Origin: Bacteroidota bacterium
GTDB lineage: Bacteria; Bacteroidota; Bacteroidia; UKL13-3
Length of the DNA: 64,000 nt
Reading direction: 5' to 3'
NCBI GenBank assembly: GCA_027488905.1
Contig: JAIYAT010000017.1
Coordinates: forward strand, 124,001-188,000
Position 1 is the first letter of the stretch; every line of letters begins with the position of its first letter. A model generated the notes under the pieces. That model searched no databases and was not told the origin of the DNA. It saw nothing but the letters and a program-made list of their open reading frames with translations. The position numbers and the translations under genes were made by a program. Positions 36,374 to 45,340 of the stretch are shown here, piece by piece.

Positions 36374-38752
36374 ATGGCAACAAGACATAAATTAGGTGTT
36401 CTATTTTATTTTGATACCTCCTGGATGGGTGGTATTATTTACATTCAAAATTTGATTAGAACTTTGGATTACCTTGAGGATGAAAAGAAACCAGAGATTC
36501 TATTATTTTATCGTCCTGGCCTTAAAAAGTTTGCCGAAGAAATTGATTATCCATACATTACTAAAATTGAATATAATTTCTTACCTATTTGGAAGAGATA
36601 TGTCTATTCGTGGGTTAAAGGAGAAAATGTATTTATAGAAGAAATAATTGATAAGTACCAACTGAATTCAGTTTTTCCTATCCATGATTTTCCCGTTAAA
36701 TCTAAAAAGGCAGAAAAGAAAAATGTTAATCTGGTATCTTGGTTTGCAGATTTACAACATAAACATTATCCAATGTTTTTTAGCAGGAGTAAGCGAATAT
36801 TTACCGAATTACGATTGTATTTCTTGAAAAAGAATTGCAATAATTTAGTCCTTTCAAGCGAATCTGTAGAGAATGATTTTAAATTATTTTATCAGATAAA
36901 TCCATCTAAAACAAACATTTTTCATTTTGTTTCTATTATTGGAACATTTAAGAATGATAATCTGGAAGAACTCTTAACAAAATATAAATTACCTCTCAGA
37001 TTTTTTATTGTATCAAATCAGTTTCATAAGCATAAAAATCATAAAATAGTAATTGAGGCAATACATGAATTAAACCAAATTGGGATAAAAATTCATGTTG
37101 CATTTACTGGAAAATTACCATTTGATACAAAAGCTCAGCATATTTTAGAGTTACATGATCTTATAGAGAGGTATAATCTCAAGGATCAAATAACTATTTT
37201 AGGTTTGATGCCGAGGGATGAGCAATTGTTGTTAATGAAAAATGCACAAGCTGTTATTCAGCCTTCTTTTTTTGAAGGCTGGAGTACTGTAGTGGAAGAT
37301 GCAATGGCTTTAAATGTACCAGTAATTGCTTCTAACATTGACGTTAATGTAGAACAACTTCAAGAAAAGGGAATTTATTTTGATCCAAATAAGTCTAGCC
37401 AATTGGTGGATGCCATAAAAAAATTTGGTAACAGAGACTTTTCTCAAGACTTTTTTGGAGACTATAGTTTAAGAATAAAGAACGCAGCTTCTATTTTCAT
37501 GTCTATTTTGAAAAATGAAAAAAAAAAGCGAGTACTTCAAATAAATTCTAGTGTAAACTTTGGAAGCAGCGGCAGAATTGTTGAAGAGATTGCAACTATT
37601 GGTTCAGCAAATGAAATAGAAAATTATATTGCATACAGTAAAGGGAATCCTGGGAATACTAATTTATCTTATATTAAAATTGGTTCAATTCAAGATAAGC
37701 TTTGGCACGGTTTATTAACATTATTATTTGATATTCATGGCAAAGGGTCCACGCTAGCAACTAAAAGACTTATAAAAAAAATAGATGTAATTAACCCATC
37801 AATTATTCATTTGCATAACCTTCATGGGTATTATATAAACTACCCCATTTTGTTCAATTACTTAAATGAAAAGGATGTTCAAGTGGTTTGGACATTGCAT
37901 GATTGTTGGAGTTTTACAGGGCATTGTTCGCATTACGAAAACGTGGGATGCAATAAATGGGAAACAAAATGTTTTCAATGTCCAAAAAAATCTAAGTATC
38001 CTAAAAGTATTATGTTTGATAATTCTGAATCTAATTTTATTAGTAAAAAGGAAATTTTCAATAGCATTAATAAATTGCAAATTATAACACCGTCTGATTG
38101 GTTAAACGTGCAAGTAAAGAAATCTTTTCTTTCAAAATTTAATGTCAGAACTATTAATAATGGAGTTGATTTAGATATATTCAAGGAACGAATAGATAAA
38201 GTTGAATTGCTCAGAGCTAAGTATAACTTAAATGATAAAAAAGTAGCACTTTTTGTAGCTTACAATTGGTCAAATGCTAAAGGAATTTTGGATATAATAA
38301 ATGCTGCAAAAATGCTAAAATCAGAGTTTCGTTTTATAGTTGTAGGAATTTCAAAAGAAAAAGGAGATGAATTACCTAAAGAAATTTTAGCTATTGGAAA
38401 AATTTATGATTTATATGAGCTTGCAGATTGGTTTTCCTTAGCAGATGTTTTTGTAAACCCCACTTATATGGATACCTTTCCAACGACAAATTTAGAGTCA
38501 CTAGCTTGTGGCACACCAATAATAACATATAAATCTGGCGGAAGTCCTGAAGCTATAGACGATAATACAGGAGTTGTTTTAGAAAAAGGTGATTTAAACG
38601 GAATGGTAGATGCTATTCAGGAAATTTGCAAAAGGGATAAGTTTTTTTATAAAGAAGCATGCAGAAAAAGAGCTGAAGCCAAATATGATAAAAATAAACA
38701 ATTTCAACAATATATAAACCTTTATAAAGAACTAACTTTAAATAATCAATAG
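36374..38752 (+). CDS. Two fused GT4 glycosyltransferases
   Basis: The 792-residue product contains two full GT4 domains. The first (about 1-380) ends with the donor motif PSFFEGWSTVVEDAMA. The second (about 382-792) begins KRVLQINSSVNFGSSGRI, a fresh GT4 N-terminus, and has PTYMDTFPTTNLESLACG. I prefer ATG 36,374 to the TTG at 36,356, which lies inside the previous gene. The junction falls exactly on an A10 run. With eleven A's the first domain would stop a few codons later and the second would start from its own ATG at 37,515. The fusion may therefore be a slippage product, a switch, or an assembly error. Confidence 0.85.
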   Translation: MATRHKLGVLFYFDTSWMGGIIYIQNLIRTLDYLEDEKKPEILLFYRPGLKKFAEEIDYPYITKIEYNFLPIWKRYVYSWVKGENVFIEEIIDKYQLNSVFPIHDFPVKSKKAEKKNVNLVSWFADLQHKHYPMFFSRSKRIFTELRLYFLKKNCNNLVLSSESVENDFKLFYQINPSKTNIFHFVSIIGTFKNDNLEELLTKYKLPLRFFIVSNQFHKHKNHKIVIEAIHELNQIGIKIHVAFTGKLPFDTKAQHILELHDLIERYNLKDQITILGLMPRDEQLLLMKNAQAVIQPSFFEGWSTVVEDAMALNVPVIASNIDVNVEQLQEKGIYFDPNKSSQLVDAIKKFGNRDFSQDFFGDYSLRIKNAASIFMSILKNEKKKRVLQINSSVNFGSSGRIVEEIATIGSANEIENYIAYSKGNPGNTNLSYIKIGSIQDKLWHGLLTLLFDIHGKGSTLATKRLIKKIDVINPSIIHLHNLHGYYINYPILFNYLNEKDVQVVWTLHDCWSFTGHCSHYENVGCNKWETKCFQCPKKSKYPKSIMFDNSESNFISKKEIFNSINKLQIITPSDWLNVQVKKSFLSKFNVRTINNGVDLDIFKERIDKVELLRAKYNLNDKKVALFVAYNWSNAKGILDIINAAKMLKSEFRFIVVGISKEKGDELPKEILAIGKIYDLYELADWFSLADVFVNPTYMDTFPTTNLESLACGTPIITYKSGGSPEAIDDNTGVVLEKGDLNGMVDAIQEICKRDKFFYKEACRKRAEAKYDKNKQFQQYINLYKELTLNNQ
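37518..37527 (+). repeat. A10 tract at the glycosyltransferase domain junction
   Basis: Ten A bases directly after an out-of-frame ATG (37,515-37,517). In the present length the two GT4 domains are read as one protein. One extra A gives a TAG after the first domain and an ATG-initiated second domain starting MKKKKRVLQ. Confidence 0.9.
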
Positions 38753-38753
38753 C

Positions 38754-39695
38754 ATGAAAATTTTTGTTGCAGGACACAATGGAATGGTTGGTTCAGCCAT
38801 AGTTAGACAACTCCAAAGTAATGGATATAATGAAATTATCTTAAAGTCAAGTAAAGAACTTGATTTGCGTGATCAGGCTGCAGTGCAAAATTTCTTTTTA
38901 GAAGAAAAACCACAAATTGTTATTGATGCAGCCGCGCGAGTAGGGGGTATATTAGCCAATAGCACCTACCCTTATCAATTTTTAATGGAAAACATGCAAA
39001 TTCAAAACAACCTTATTGATTGTGCTGTAAAATTTGATGTTACGAAATTCATCTTTTTAGGTAGTTCATGCATATATCCAAAATTTGCACAGCAACCAAT
39101 TAAGGAATCTAATCTATTAACTGGGGCATTAGAAGAAACTAATGAATGGTATGCTATCGCAAAAATTAGTGGCGTAAAAGCCTGTGAGGCCATAAGGAAA
39201 CAATATCAAAAAGATTTTGTAAGTTTAATGCCAACAAATCTTTATGGGCCTTTTGATAACTTTGATTTGCATACTTCTCATGTAATGCCAGCTATGATAA
39301 GAAAATTTCACGAGGCAAAACAAACGCATGCTCCAGTTGTGTTATGGGGGTCTGGAAGTCCAATGCGTGAATTCTTATTTGTAGAAGACCTTGCAAAAGC
39401 TGTTGTATTTATGATGGAAGGTAAAACAACTGATAATCTTTATAATGTTGGCTACGGAACAGATATAAGTATTAAAGAGTTGGCTTTATTAATTCAACAA
39501 ATTGTCGGACATCAAGGGGAAATAGTTTGGGATGCTTCTAAGCCAGATGGTACTCCAAAAAAATTAATGGACAATTCGAAAATTATGGATTTGGGTTGGA
39601 AGCCCGAGGTTGGCTTGAGCGATGGTGTCTCCATTACTTATGAGTGGTTTTTATCAAACATAGAAAAATATAAAAAGGTAACCATTAACGGATAA
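38754..39695 (+). CDS. fcl: GDP-L-fucose synthase
   Basis: GHNGMVGS at 7-14 is the NADP loop, AARVGGILAN near 61-70 and SSCIYP near 104 are diagnostic of Fcl, and the catalytic pair lies in EWYAIAK near 130-136. PTNLYGPFDNF and the REFLFVEDLAKA segment complete the family pattern. It carries out the 3,5-epimerisation and 4-reduction that gives GDP-L-fucose. Gmd follows after 28 bases. The product feeds the GT10 fucosyltransferase at 7,502. At 313 residues it is normal in length. Confidence 0.95.
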   Translation: MKIFVAGHNGMVGSAIVRQLQSNGYNEIILKSSKELDLRDQAAVQNFFLEEKPQIVIDAAARVGGILANSTYPYQFLMENMQIQNNLIDCAVKFDVTKFIFLGSSCIYPKFAQQPIKESNLLTGALEETNEWYAIAKISGVKACEAIRKQYQKDFVSLMPTNLYGPFDNFDLHTSHVMPAMIRKFHEAKQTHAPVVLWGSGSPMREFLFVEDLAKAVVFMMEGKTTDNLYNVGYGTDISIKELALLIQQIVGHQGEIVWDASKPDGTPKKLMDNSKIMDLGWKPEVGLSDGVSITYEWFLSNIEKYKKVTING

Positions 39696-39723
39696 TAAAT
39701 AAGTTAATTTAAATTTAGATTTC

Positions 39724-40887
39724 ATGAATTCAGAAAGAAAAAAAGTTGCACTCATTACCGGAATAACTGGACAAGATGGTGCTTATTTAGCAGAATTGTT
39801 ATTGGATAAGGGTTACATGGTTCATGGGATTAAGCGCCGTGCCTCGTTATTTAATACTGATAGAATTGACCATTTATATCAAGACCCACACGATACAGAT
39901 TTGCGCCTGAAGCTACATTATGGTGATATGACAGATTCAATGAATATTACCCGTATCATCCAAGAAACACAACCTGATGAAATTTATAATTTAGCAGCAA
40001 TGAGTCACGTGAAGGTTTCTTTTGATACCCCAGAATATACTGCAAATGCTGACGGAATAGGAACTTTAAGAATTCTTGAGGCTGTACGATTATTGGGAAT
40101 GGAAAAGAGAACTAAGATTTATCAAGCTTCCACTTCTGAATTATACGGATTGGTTCAAGCCGTACCTCAGTCTGAAACAACCCCGTTTTATCCTCGTTCT
40201 CCTTATGCTGTAGCCAAAATGTATGCCTATTGGATTACAGTAAATTACCGTGAGGCTTATGATATGTATGCGTGCAATGGGATATTGTTTAACCATGAAT
40301 CACCACTTAGAGGTGAAACGTTTGTAACCAGAAAAATTACAAGATCGGTTGCCAAAATAGCTTTGGGCTTAGAGAAAACCATGTTTATGGGAAATTTGGA
40401 TGCACAAAGGGATTGGGGGCATGCAAAAGATTACGTTGAAGCAATGTGGCGTATTTTGCAACAAGACAAACCTGAAGATTATGTAATTGCAACTGGTATT
40501 ACAACCCGTGTTAGAGAATTTATTAGAATGGCATTTTTAGAAGTCGGTATTGAAGTTACTTTTACAGGCGAAGGCATTAATGAAATTGGCACAATAACTG
40601 GAATAAAGCTAGAATTGTTAAATGCTCACTTGGGTGATTTTAGTGCGGCCAATAAATTACCAGAAATGGGTGAGGTTGTGGTGAAGGTGGATGCTAGCTA
40701 TTTTAGGCCAACCGAAGTTGAATTGTTATTAGGTGATCCAACAAAGGCCCATACAAAACTTGGGTGGAAACCAAAGTATGATTTACCAGCCTTGGTAAAG
40801 GAAATGGTTGATTCTGATGTGAAATTGTTTATTAGAGATTTGCATTTGATGAAAACAGGACATAAGGTTTTAAAGCAAGCTGAATAG
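39724..40887 (+). CDS. gmd: GDP-mannose 4,6-dehydratase
   Basis: [15 protein letters not shown] at 12-26 is the Gmd NADP loop. Further signatures are [24 protein letters not shown] near 139 and [12 protein letters not shown] near 159-170 with catalytic Tyr and Lys, plus NHESPLRGE. The 387-residue length fits. It converts GDP-mannose to GDP-4-keto-6-deoxymannose for Fcl. One base separates it from the following GT4 gene. Confidence 0.96.
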   Translation: MNSERKKVALITGITGQDGAYLAELLLDKGYMVHGIKRRASLFNTDRIDHLYQDPHDTDLRLKLHYGDMTDSMNITRIIQETQPDEIYNLAAMSHVKVSFDTPEYTANADGIGTLRILEAVRLLGMEKRTKIYQASTSELYGLVQAVPQSETTPFYPRSPYAVAKMYAYWITVNYREAYDMYACNGILFNHESPLRGETFVTRKITRSVAKIALGLEKTMFMGNLDAQRDWGHAKDYVEAMWRILQQDKPEDYVIATGITTRVREFIRMAFLEVGIEVTFTGEGINEIGTITGIKLELLNAHLGDFSAANKLPEMGEVVVKVDASYFRPTEVELLLGDPTKAHTKLGWKPKYDLPALVKEMVDSDVKLFIRDLHLMKTGHKVLKQAE

Positions 40888-40888
40888 T

Positions 40889-42019
40889 TTGAAATCAAAA
40901 AAATCTATAGTATTAATCAATCAAGATTCGGGCTATTTAATGATTGATATTGTAAATCATATCTCTGAAAATTATGATGAAACAACATTGATAGCTGGAA
41001 AACTAATTGAAAGAGGAACTAAACTAAAAGATAGGGTTGGATTGGATTGGATTGCAGAATATAGGCGAAACTCCTTATTGAGTAAGTTTTTTTCTTGGTT
41101 TCTTGGTTTTTTCCAAGCGTTATATTTAGTAGGATTTAAATATAAAAGTTCTGAACTTTTTATCGTTTCTAACCCGCCTTTCGCTGTTTTTATCCCACTT
41201 TTTTTTAGAAGAAAGTTCAAATTATTAATTTTTGATATTTATCCTGATGTCTTAGTTAATAGCATTTCATGGTTTAAATTTACCCCTATTGCTGTGAGTT
41301 GGCGTCAATTGAATAAAATAGTTTTTAAAAGGGCTGAGAAAATCTATACAATAGGTGAAGGATTAAAAGCAACGCTTGAACAGTATGTTAGTTCTGATAA
41401 GATTGAGGTTGTACCACTTTGGACAAATAACGATTTTATTTATTCTATTCCTCGTGAAAACAATGTTTTTTTGAAAGAAAAATCATTTGAAAATAACTTC
41501 ATTGTCCTTTACTCAGGAAATTTAGGTAAAACGCAGCATCCAGAGATAATATTAGAGTTGGCGAAGTGGCTTAAAAGTAAAAGTGATTTACATTTTGTTA
41601 TTATTGGTTCTGGAAGCGAAAAACTTCTACTTGAGGATAGAATTAAAATAGAAAATATTCAAAATGTTAGTATGTTTAATTGGCAGGATCCTTCGCTTCT
41701 TCCACACACATTTTCAAGTGGTCACATAGCAATTGTAACCAGCGGTTCGCAGGTAAACAATTTGAGCATTCCTAGCAAAACATTTAATTTTATGTCTGTA
41801 GGAGTTCCAATTTTAGGGATTTCATCACCTAATAGCGAGTTAGGTAAATTGATCCATAAATATAAAATTGGTGCTTGTTTTGACCCTAGTGAAGTAAATG
41901 AAATTGCAGCGTTTATTCTTAAATTAAAGGAAGATTTAGATTTGTATAACTTCTATTCTGAAAATTCACTTAGCACTTCTAAATTATTTACAATAGAAAA
42001 CGTAAATCGATTTTTATGA
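40889..42019 (+). CDS. GT4 glycosyltransferase (WbuB-like)
   Basis: A GT-B enzyme of 376 residues. FIVSNPPFAVFIP near 90-102 and FDIYPDVLV near 112-120 are typical of the WbuB/FnlC-associated GT4 group. LYSGNLGKTQHPE near 205-217 opens the donor domain. The start is TTG at 40,889, one base after gmd. Its 3' end overlaps the PglC-like transferase by four bases, so it may add the second sugar after the initiating one; this is inference from gene order. Confidence 0.82.
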   Translation: MKSKKSIVLINQDSGYLMIDIVNHISENYDETTLIAGKLIERGTKLKDRVGLDWIAEYRRNSLLSKFFSWFLGFFQALYLVGFKYKSSELFIVSNPPFAVFIPLFFRRKFKLLIFDIYPDVLVNSISWFKFTPIAVSWRQLNKIVFKRAEKIYTIGEGLKATLEQYVSSDKIEVVPLWTNNDFIYSIPRENNVFLKEKSFENNFIVLYSGNLGKTQHPEIILELAKWLKSKSDLHFVIIGSGSEKLLLEDRIKIENIQNVSMFNWQDPSLLPHTFSSGHIAIVTSGSQVNNLSIPSKTFNFMSVGVPILGISSPNSELGKLIHKYKIGACFDPSEVNEIAAFILKLKEDLDLYNFYSENSLSTSKLFTIENVNRFL

Positions 42020-42621
42020 TTTATAAACTGGTTTTTAAAAGACTTTTTGATTTTTTGTTTGCCTTATTGGTGTTGGTCTTAACCTCCCCAATTTTATTAA
42101 TAACTATAGTTTTACTTTATTTTTTAAACGATAAAGCTGTGTTTTTCTTGCAAGAAAGACCTGGTTTAAATGCTAATCCTTTTAAAATTATAAAGTTTAA
42201 AACGATGAATGATAGAAAAGATAAGGAGGGTAAACTACTTCCAGATAAAGATAGACTAACATCAGTAGGAAAGAAAGTTAGGTCTTTCTCGATTGATGAA
42301 TTGCCCCAAATGATAAATGTGCTAAAGGGTGACATGAGTATCATTGGTCCAAGACCTTTACTAATGCGTTATTTGCCTTTATATACTCAGGACCAGGCCA
42401 AACGTCATTTAGTAAAACCTGGAATTACAGGGCTAGCGCAGGTAAATGGAAGGAATACTATTTCTTGGGAAAAAAAGTTTGAATGGGATGTGTTTTATGT
42501 TGAAAATTTATCTTTTTTTCTTGACGTTAAAATTCTAATTTCAACCATTGTAAAAGTTGTAAAACGAGAAGGCATAAGTGCAGAAAATCAAACCACAACA
42601 CTTCCTTTTACAGGGAATTAA
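42016..42621 (+). CDS. PglC-like initiating phosphoglycosyl transferase
   Basis: This short monotopic enzyme (201 aa) has a single N-terminal hydrophobic segment (about 12-36), then QERPG near 50, SIDELPQ near 93-99, the Asp-Glu active-site pair within that motif, GPRPLL near 111-116 and KPGITG near 134-139. It transfers a sugar-1-phosphate to undecaprenyl phosphate and so starts glycan assembly on the inner membrane. It is the only initiating transferase visible in the window. The following ACP, KAS III, SDR, PglD- and PglE-like genes are likely to make its substrate or a related sugar. Confidence 0.93.
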   Translation: MIYKLVFKRLFDFLFALLVLVLTSPILLITIVLLYFLNDKAVFFLQERPGLNANPFKIIKFKTMNDRKDKEGKLLPDKDRLTSVGKKVRSFSIDELPQMINVLKGDMSIIGPRPLLMRYLPLYTQDQAKRHLVKPGITGLAQVNGRNTISWEKKFEWDVFYVENLSFFLDVKILISTIVKVVKREGISAENQTTTLPFTGN

Positions 42622-42631
42622 TTAAAAGAAT

Positions 42632-42859
42632 ATGAATAAAGTAATTGAAGTATTAATCGAAGCGCTAGAAATTGAAAATAAAGAGGTAAAGCTGACTGAT
42701 AATTTCAAGGAGTATCCAGAATGGGATTCCTTATCTCGTCTATCTTTAATTGCACTAATGGATGAGGCATTTGAAATTCAAATTGATGATGATACGTTTA
42801 AGAAAATTGATTCGGTAGAAAAGCTTATAGCCGAGGTAGAATTGAGAATGACAAAATAA
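42632..42859 (+). CDS. Acyl carrier protein
   Basis: A 75-residue acidic protein with Ser33 in EWDSLS, the site for the phosphopantetheine arm. The helices around it are typical of ACP. It overlaps the KAS III start by one base. It is separate from housekeeping fatty-acid genes, so it likely carries a short acyl group for sugar N-acylation, as in some O-antigen loci. Confidence 0.9.
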   Translation: MNKVIEVLIEALEIENKEVKLTDNFKEYPEWDSLSRLSLIALMDEAFEIQIDDDTFKKIDSVEKLIAEVELRMTK

Positions 42860-43917
42860 TGGCAACCCTTTCCTTTAATAATATTGGTGCACTCGGTCTA
42901 TGCGCTGCAGTTCCTCGAAATAAAATTGATAACCTAAAACATACACAAAATTTTTCGAGTAAAGATGTTGCAGAGGTAGTGAGCAAAATTGGTGTTGAGG
43001 AAAGACGCTTTGCACCAGAAGGAATGTGCGCTTCAGATCTTTGTTATGCTGCAGCAGAAAAATTAATTGCTGATTTGAATATTGATAAGTCAGAAATTGA
43101 TCTTATTGTTTTTGTTTCTCAGACTACTGATTTTAGAATGCCTGCCACGTCAATTTTACTTCAAGATAAGCTTAAATTGGGTAAACAAACTGCCGCTTTT
43201 GATATTGGATTAGGTTGCTCAGGGTTTGTTTATGGAATGTCTATTGTCTATTCGTTGGTAAACTCTGGAGGCTTTAAAAATGCATTGCTTCTTAATGGAG
43301 AAACTCGTTCACGTGTGTATTCTCAAAAAGATAGGAAAACAGCCTTTTTGTTTGGTGATGCAGGCACTGCTGTAATGATCTCTAAACATGAGAAATTTGG
43401 TAAATCTACTTTTGATTTAAATTCAGATGGAAGTTTAGGTGATTTAATAAAAATGGATCATGGTGGCTATAGAAATCCCACAACTCCTGATTCTTTGACA
43501 GAAAAAGTTGTTGATGAGTATGGCAATATTCGGTCTGGTGAACATGGTTACATGAATGGTCCAGAAGTTTTTAATTTTGTAATTAGAGAAATACCTCGGA
43601 GTATAAAGAGCCTAATGAAGCAAACTGAAAACGATGAAAGTAAAATTGACTTTTTTATTTTTCACCAAGCAAATACGTTTATGAATAATTATTTGGCTGA
43701 GAAAATGAAACTTCCTAAAGAAAAGTGTCCTTCTAACATAAGGGATTTTGGAAATACCTCCTCCGTTTCTATACCCTTGGCAATTGCAACTGAATTAGGT
43801 GATAAATTAAATGGTTCTAAAACCCTATTCCTTTCTGGATTTGGTGTTGGAATGTCTTGGGCAAATGCAATTGTTAGTTTTCAAGATTGTAAGATTTCTC
43901 CACTTGTTGAAATTTAA
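42859..43917 (+). CDS. Beta-ketoacyl-ACP synthase III-like
   Basis: The thiolase-fold enzyme shows the nucleophile Cys120 in GLGCSGF, His in IFHQANT near 269 and Asn in FGNTSS near 298, the complete KAS III triad. At 352 residues it is slightly longer than FabH. It is coupled to an upstream ACP and a downstream SDR. That trio could build a short beta-hydroxyacyl-ACP, such as 3-hydroxybutyryl, for transfer to an amino sugar. This pathway is inferred from context. Confidence 0.9.
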   Translation: MATLSFNNIGALGLCAAVPRNKIDNLKHTQNFSSKDVAEVVSKIGVEERRFAPEGMCASDLCYAAAEKLIADLNIDKSEIDLIVFVSQTTDFRMPATSILLQDKLKLGKQTAAFDIGLGCSGFVYGMSIVYSLVNSGGFKNALLLNGETRSRVYSQKDRKTAFLFGDAGTAVMISKHEKFGKSTFDLNSDGSLGDLIKMDHGGYRNPTTPDSLTEKVVDEYGNIRSGEHGYMNGPEVFNFVIREIPRSIKSLMKQTENDESKIDFFIFHQANTFMNNYLAEKMKLPKEKCPSNIRDFGNTSSVSIPLAIATELGDKLNGSKTLFLSGFGVGMSWANAIVSFQDCKISPLVEI

Positions 43918-43922
43918 TAATC

Positions 43923-44684
43923 TTGAATCCATTTAGCCTCATAAATAAAAACATTATCATTACTGGAGCTTCTTCTGGTTTAGGCAGAAATTGCGCAATT
44001 GAGTGCAGTAAGCAAGGAGCAACTCTCTTTTTAATAGGAAGAAATATGGACGCTTTGGTTCAAACCTTAAATGATTGTTTGAACCAAGAAAACCATTTGC
44101 TAATTTGTTGTGATTTATTAAATACCGAAAAACTAAAAGAAATATTTTTACCTCTTAACGAGAAATTCCAGTTCCATGGATTAGTTAATTTCGCAGGAAT
44201 ATCACTCACGCTACCCTTTAGAAATACAACAGAAACAAAGCTAAATGAATTGTTTCAAGCAAATATTTATTCTGCTGTTAATGTGAGTAAGCTAGCGATT
44301 AAAGGTAGAAAGGAAAATGACTCAAACACTTTTTCTTTGATCTTTATTGGGTCAATTATGGGAGAAGTTGGTGAGAGCGGGAAATTCGTTTATGCGATGA
44401 CCAAAGGAGCCCTACTTTCAGGAGTGAAGTCGCTAGCAATTGAACTTGCCCCTAAACATATTAGAGTGAATATGATATCTCCAGGATGGGTTCAAACCCC
44501 AATGACAGAAAACCAATATTACGCAAATAATAAAGAAGCACTTGAAATGTTAAATAAAAAACATCCGCTTGGTGTTGGAAAACCTGAGGATGTTTCTTGG
44601 GCTTGTATATATTTGCTTTCAGATGCTGCAAGGTGGGTTACAGGAACTAATTTAATGTTAGATGGTGGTTACACCGCAAGATAG
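43923..44684 (+). CDS. FabG-like short-chain dehydrogenase
   Basis: A classical SDR of 253 residues: TGASSGLG at 14-21, NFAGIS near 89-94, catalytic Ser in IFIGSIMG, and YAMTK near 157-161. LDGGYTAR ends the protein, as is usual in the family. The start is TTG at 43,923. Following ACP and KAS III, it is probably the ketoreductase of the acyl cassette. It might alternatively act on a sugar nucleotide. A perfect 11-base inverted repeat lies within the gene at 44,055-44,087. Confidence 0.87.
   Translation: MNPFSLINKNIIITGASSGLGRNCAIECSKQGATLFLIGRNMDALVQTLNDCLNQENHLLICCDLLNTEKLKEIFLPLNEKFQFHGLVNFAGISLTLPFRNTTETKLNELFQANIYSAVNVSKLAIKGRKENDSNTFSLIFIGSIMGEVGESGKFVYAMTKGALLSGVKSLAIELAPKHIRVNMISPGWVQTPMTENQYYANNKEALEMLNKKHPLGVGKPEDVSWACIYLLSDAARWVTGTNLMLDGGYTAR
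44055..44087. repeat. Inverted repeat TTGGTTCAAAC/GTTTGAACCAA in the SDR gene
   Basis: Perfect 11-base arms at 44,055-44,065 and 44,077-44,087 with an 11-base spacer, in coding sequence. Each arm is the core of the dispersed motif. Confidence 0.6.
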
Positions 44685-44689
44685 TCAAG

Positions 44690-45340
44690 ATGAAAAAAGA
44701 AATAATTTTTATAGGAAGTGGCGGACATGCCGCAGAATTAACAGATTACCTGACTTTTTACAATAAGCTCAATCCCAATTCTCCTATGATTGTAAAGGGT
44801 TACCTTGATGATAATATTGAAGGATATAACCATTACAAATTTGATGCACCCTTTTTAGGTGGCATCAAAGAACATATTGTTGATTCTAGTGCTGATTATT
44901 TAATGGCAATAGCTAATTTGAAATTTAGACGTGAAATTGTTTTAGATTTCATTTCAAAGGGAGCAAGTATTGTAGGATTTGTGCATCCACTAGCCCAAAT
45001 TTCTCCCTCAGCCGAAATTGCAAATGGTGTCGTAATTTCTCATAATTCTTCTTTAGGTCCAAAAGTTAAAATAGGAGCACATACGCTTATTAATTCTCGC
45101 TGCACTATCGGCCATGATTCACAAATTGGGGAATTTAATTTTTTAAGTCCTGCCATTAGTATTTCAGGAAATACTATTATTGGTAATAATAACTTAATTG
45201 GAACTGGGGTAATTACCATTCCGAGTACCAAAATTGGGGACAATAATAAAATTGGTGCAGGTGTAACCCTTTTCTTTAATGTGGAAAATAACACGACTAT
45301 TGTTGGTCAAAAACCTAGAATATTTCAGCATGAGCAATAA
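44690..45340 (+). CDS. PglD/NeuD-family sugar O/N-acyltransferase
   Basis: This is a left-handed beta-helix acyltransferase with an N-terminal Rossmann part: FIGSGGHAAEL at 7-17 binds the UDP-sugar, and hexapeptide repeats fill about 95-205 with the catalytic His in CTIGHDSQIG near 141. PglD acetylates UDP-4-amino-bacillosamine precursors; with the ACP set next door this copy may use an acyl-ACP instead of acetyl-CoA. Its end overlaps the PglE-like gene by 11 bases. Confidence 0.9.
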   Translation: MKKEIIFIGSGGHAAELTDYLTFYNKLNPNSPMIVKGYLDDNIEGYNHYKFDAPFLGGIKEHIVDSSADYLMAIANLKFRREIVLDFISKGASIVGFVHPLAQISPSAEIANGVVISHNSSLGPKVKIGAHTLINSRCTIGHDSQIGEFNFLSPAISISGNTIIGNNNLIGTGVITIPSTKIGDNNKIGAGVTLFFNVENNTTIVGQKPRIFQHEQ

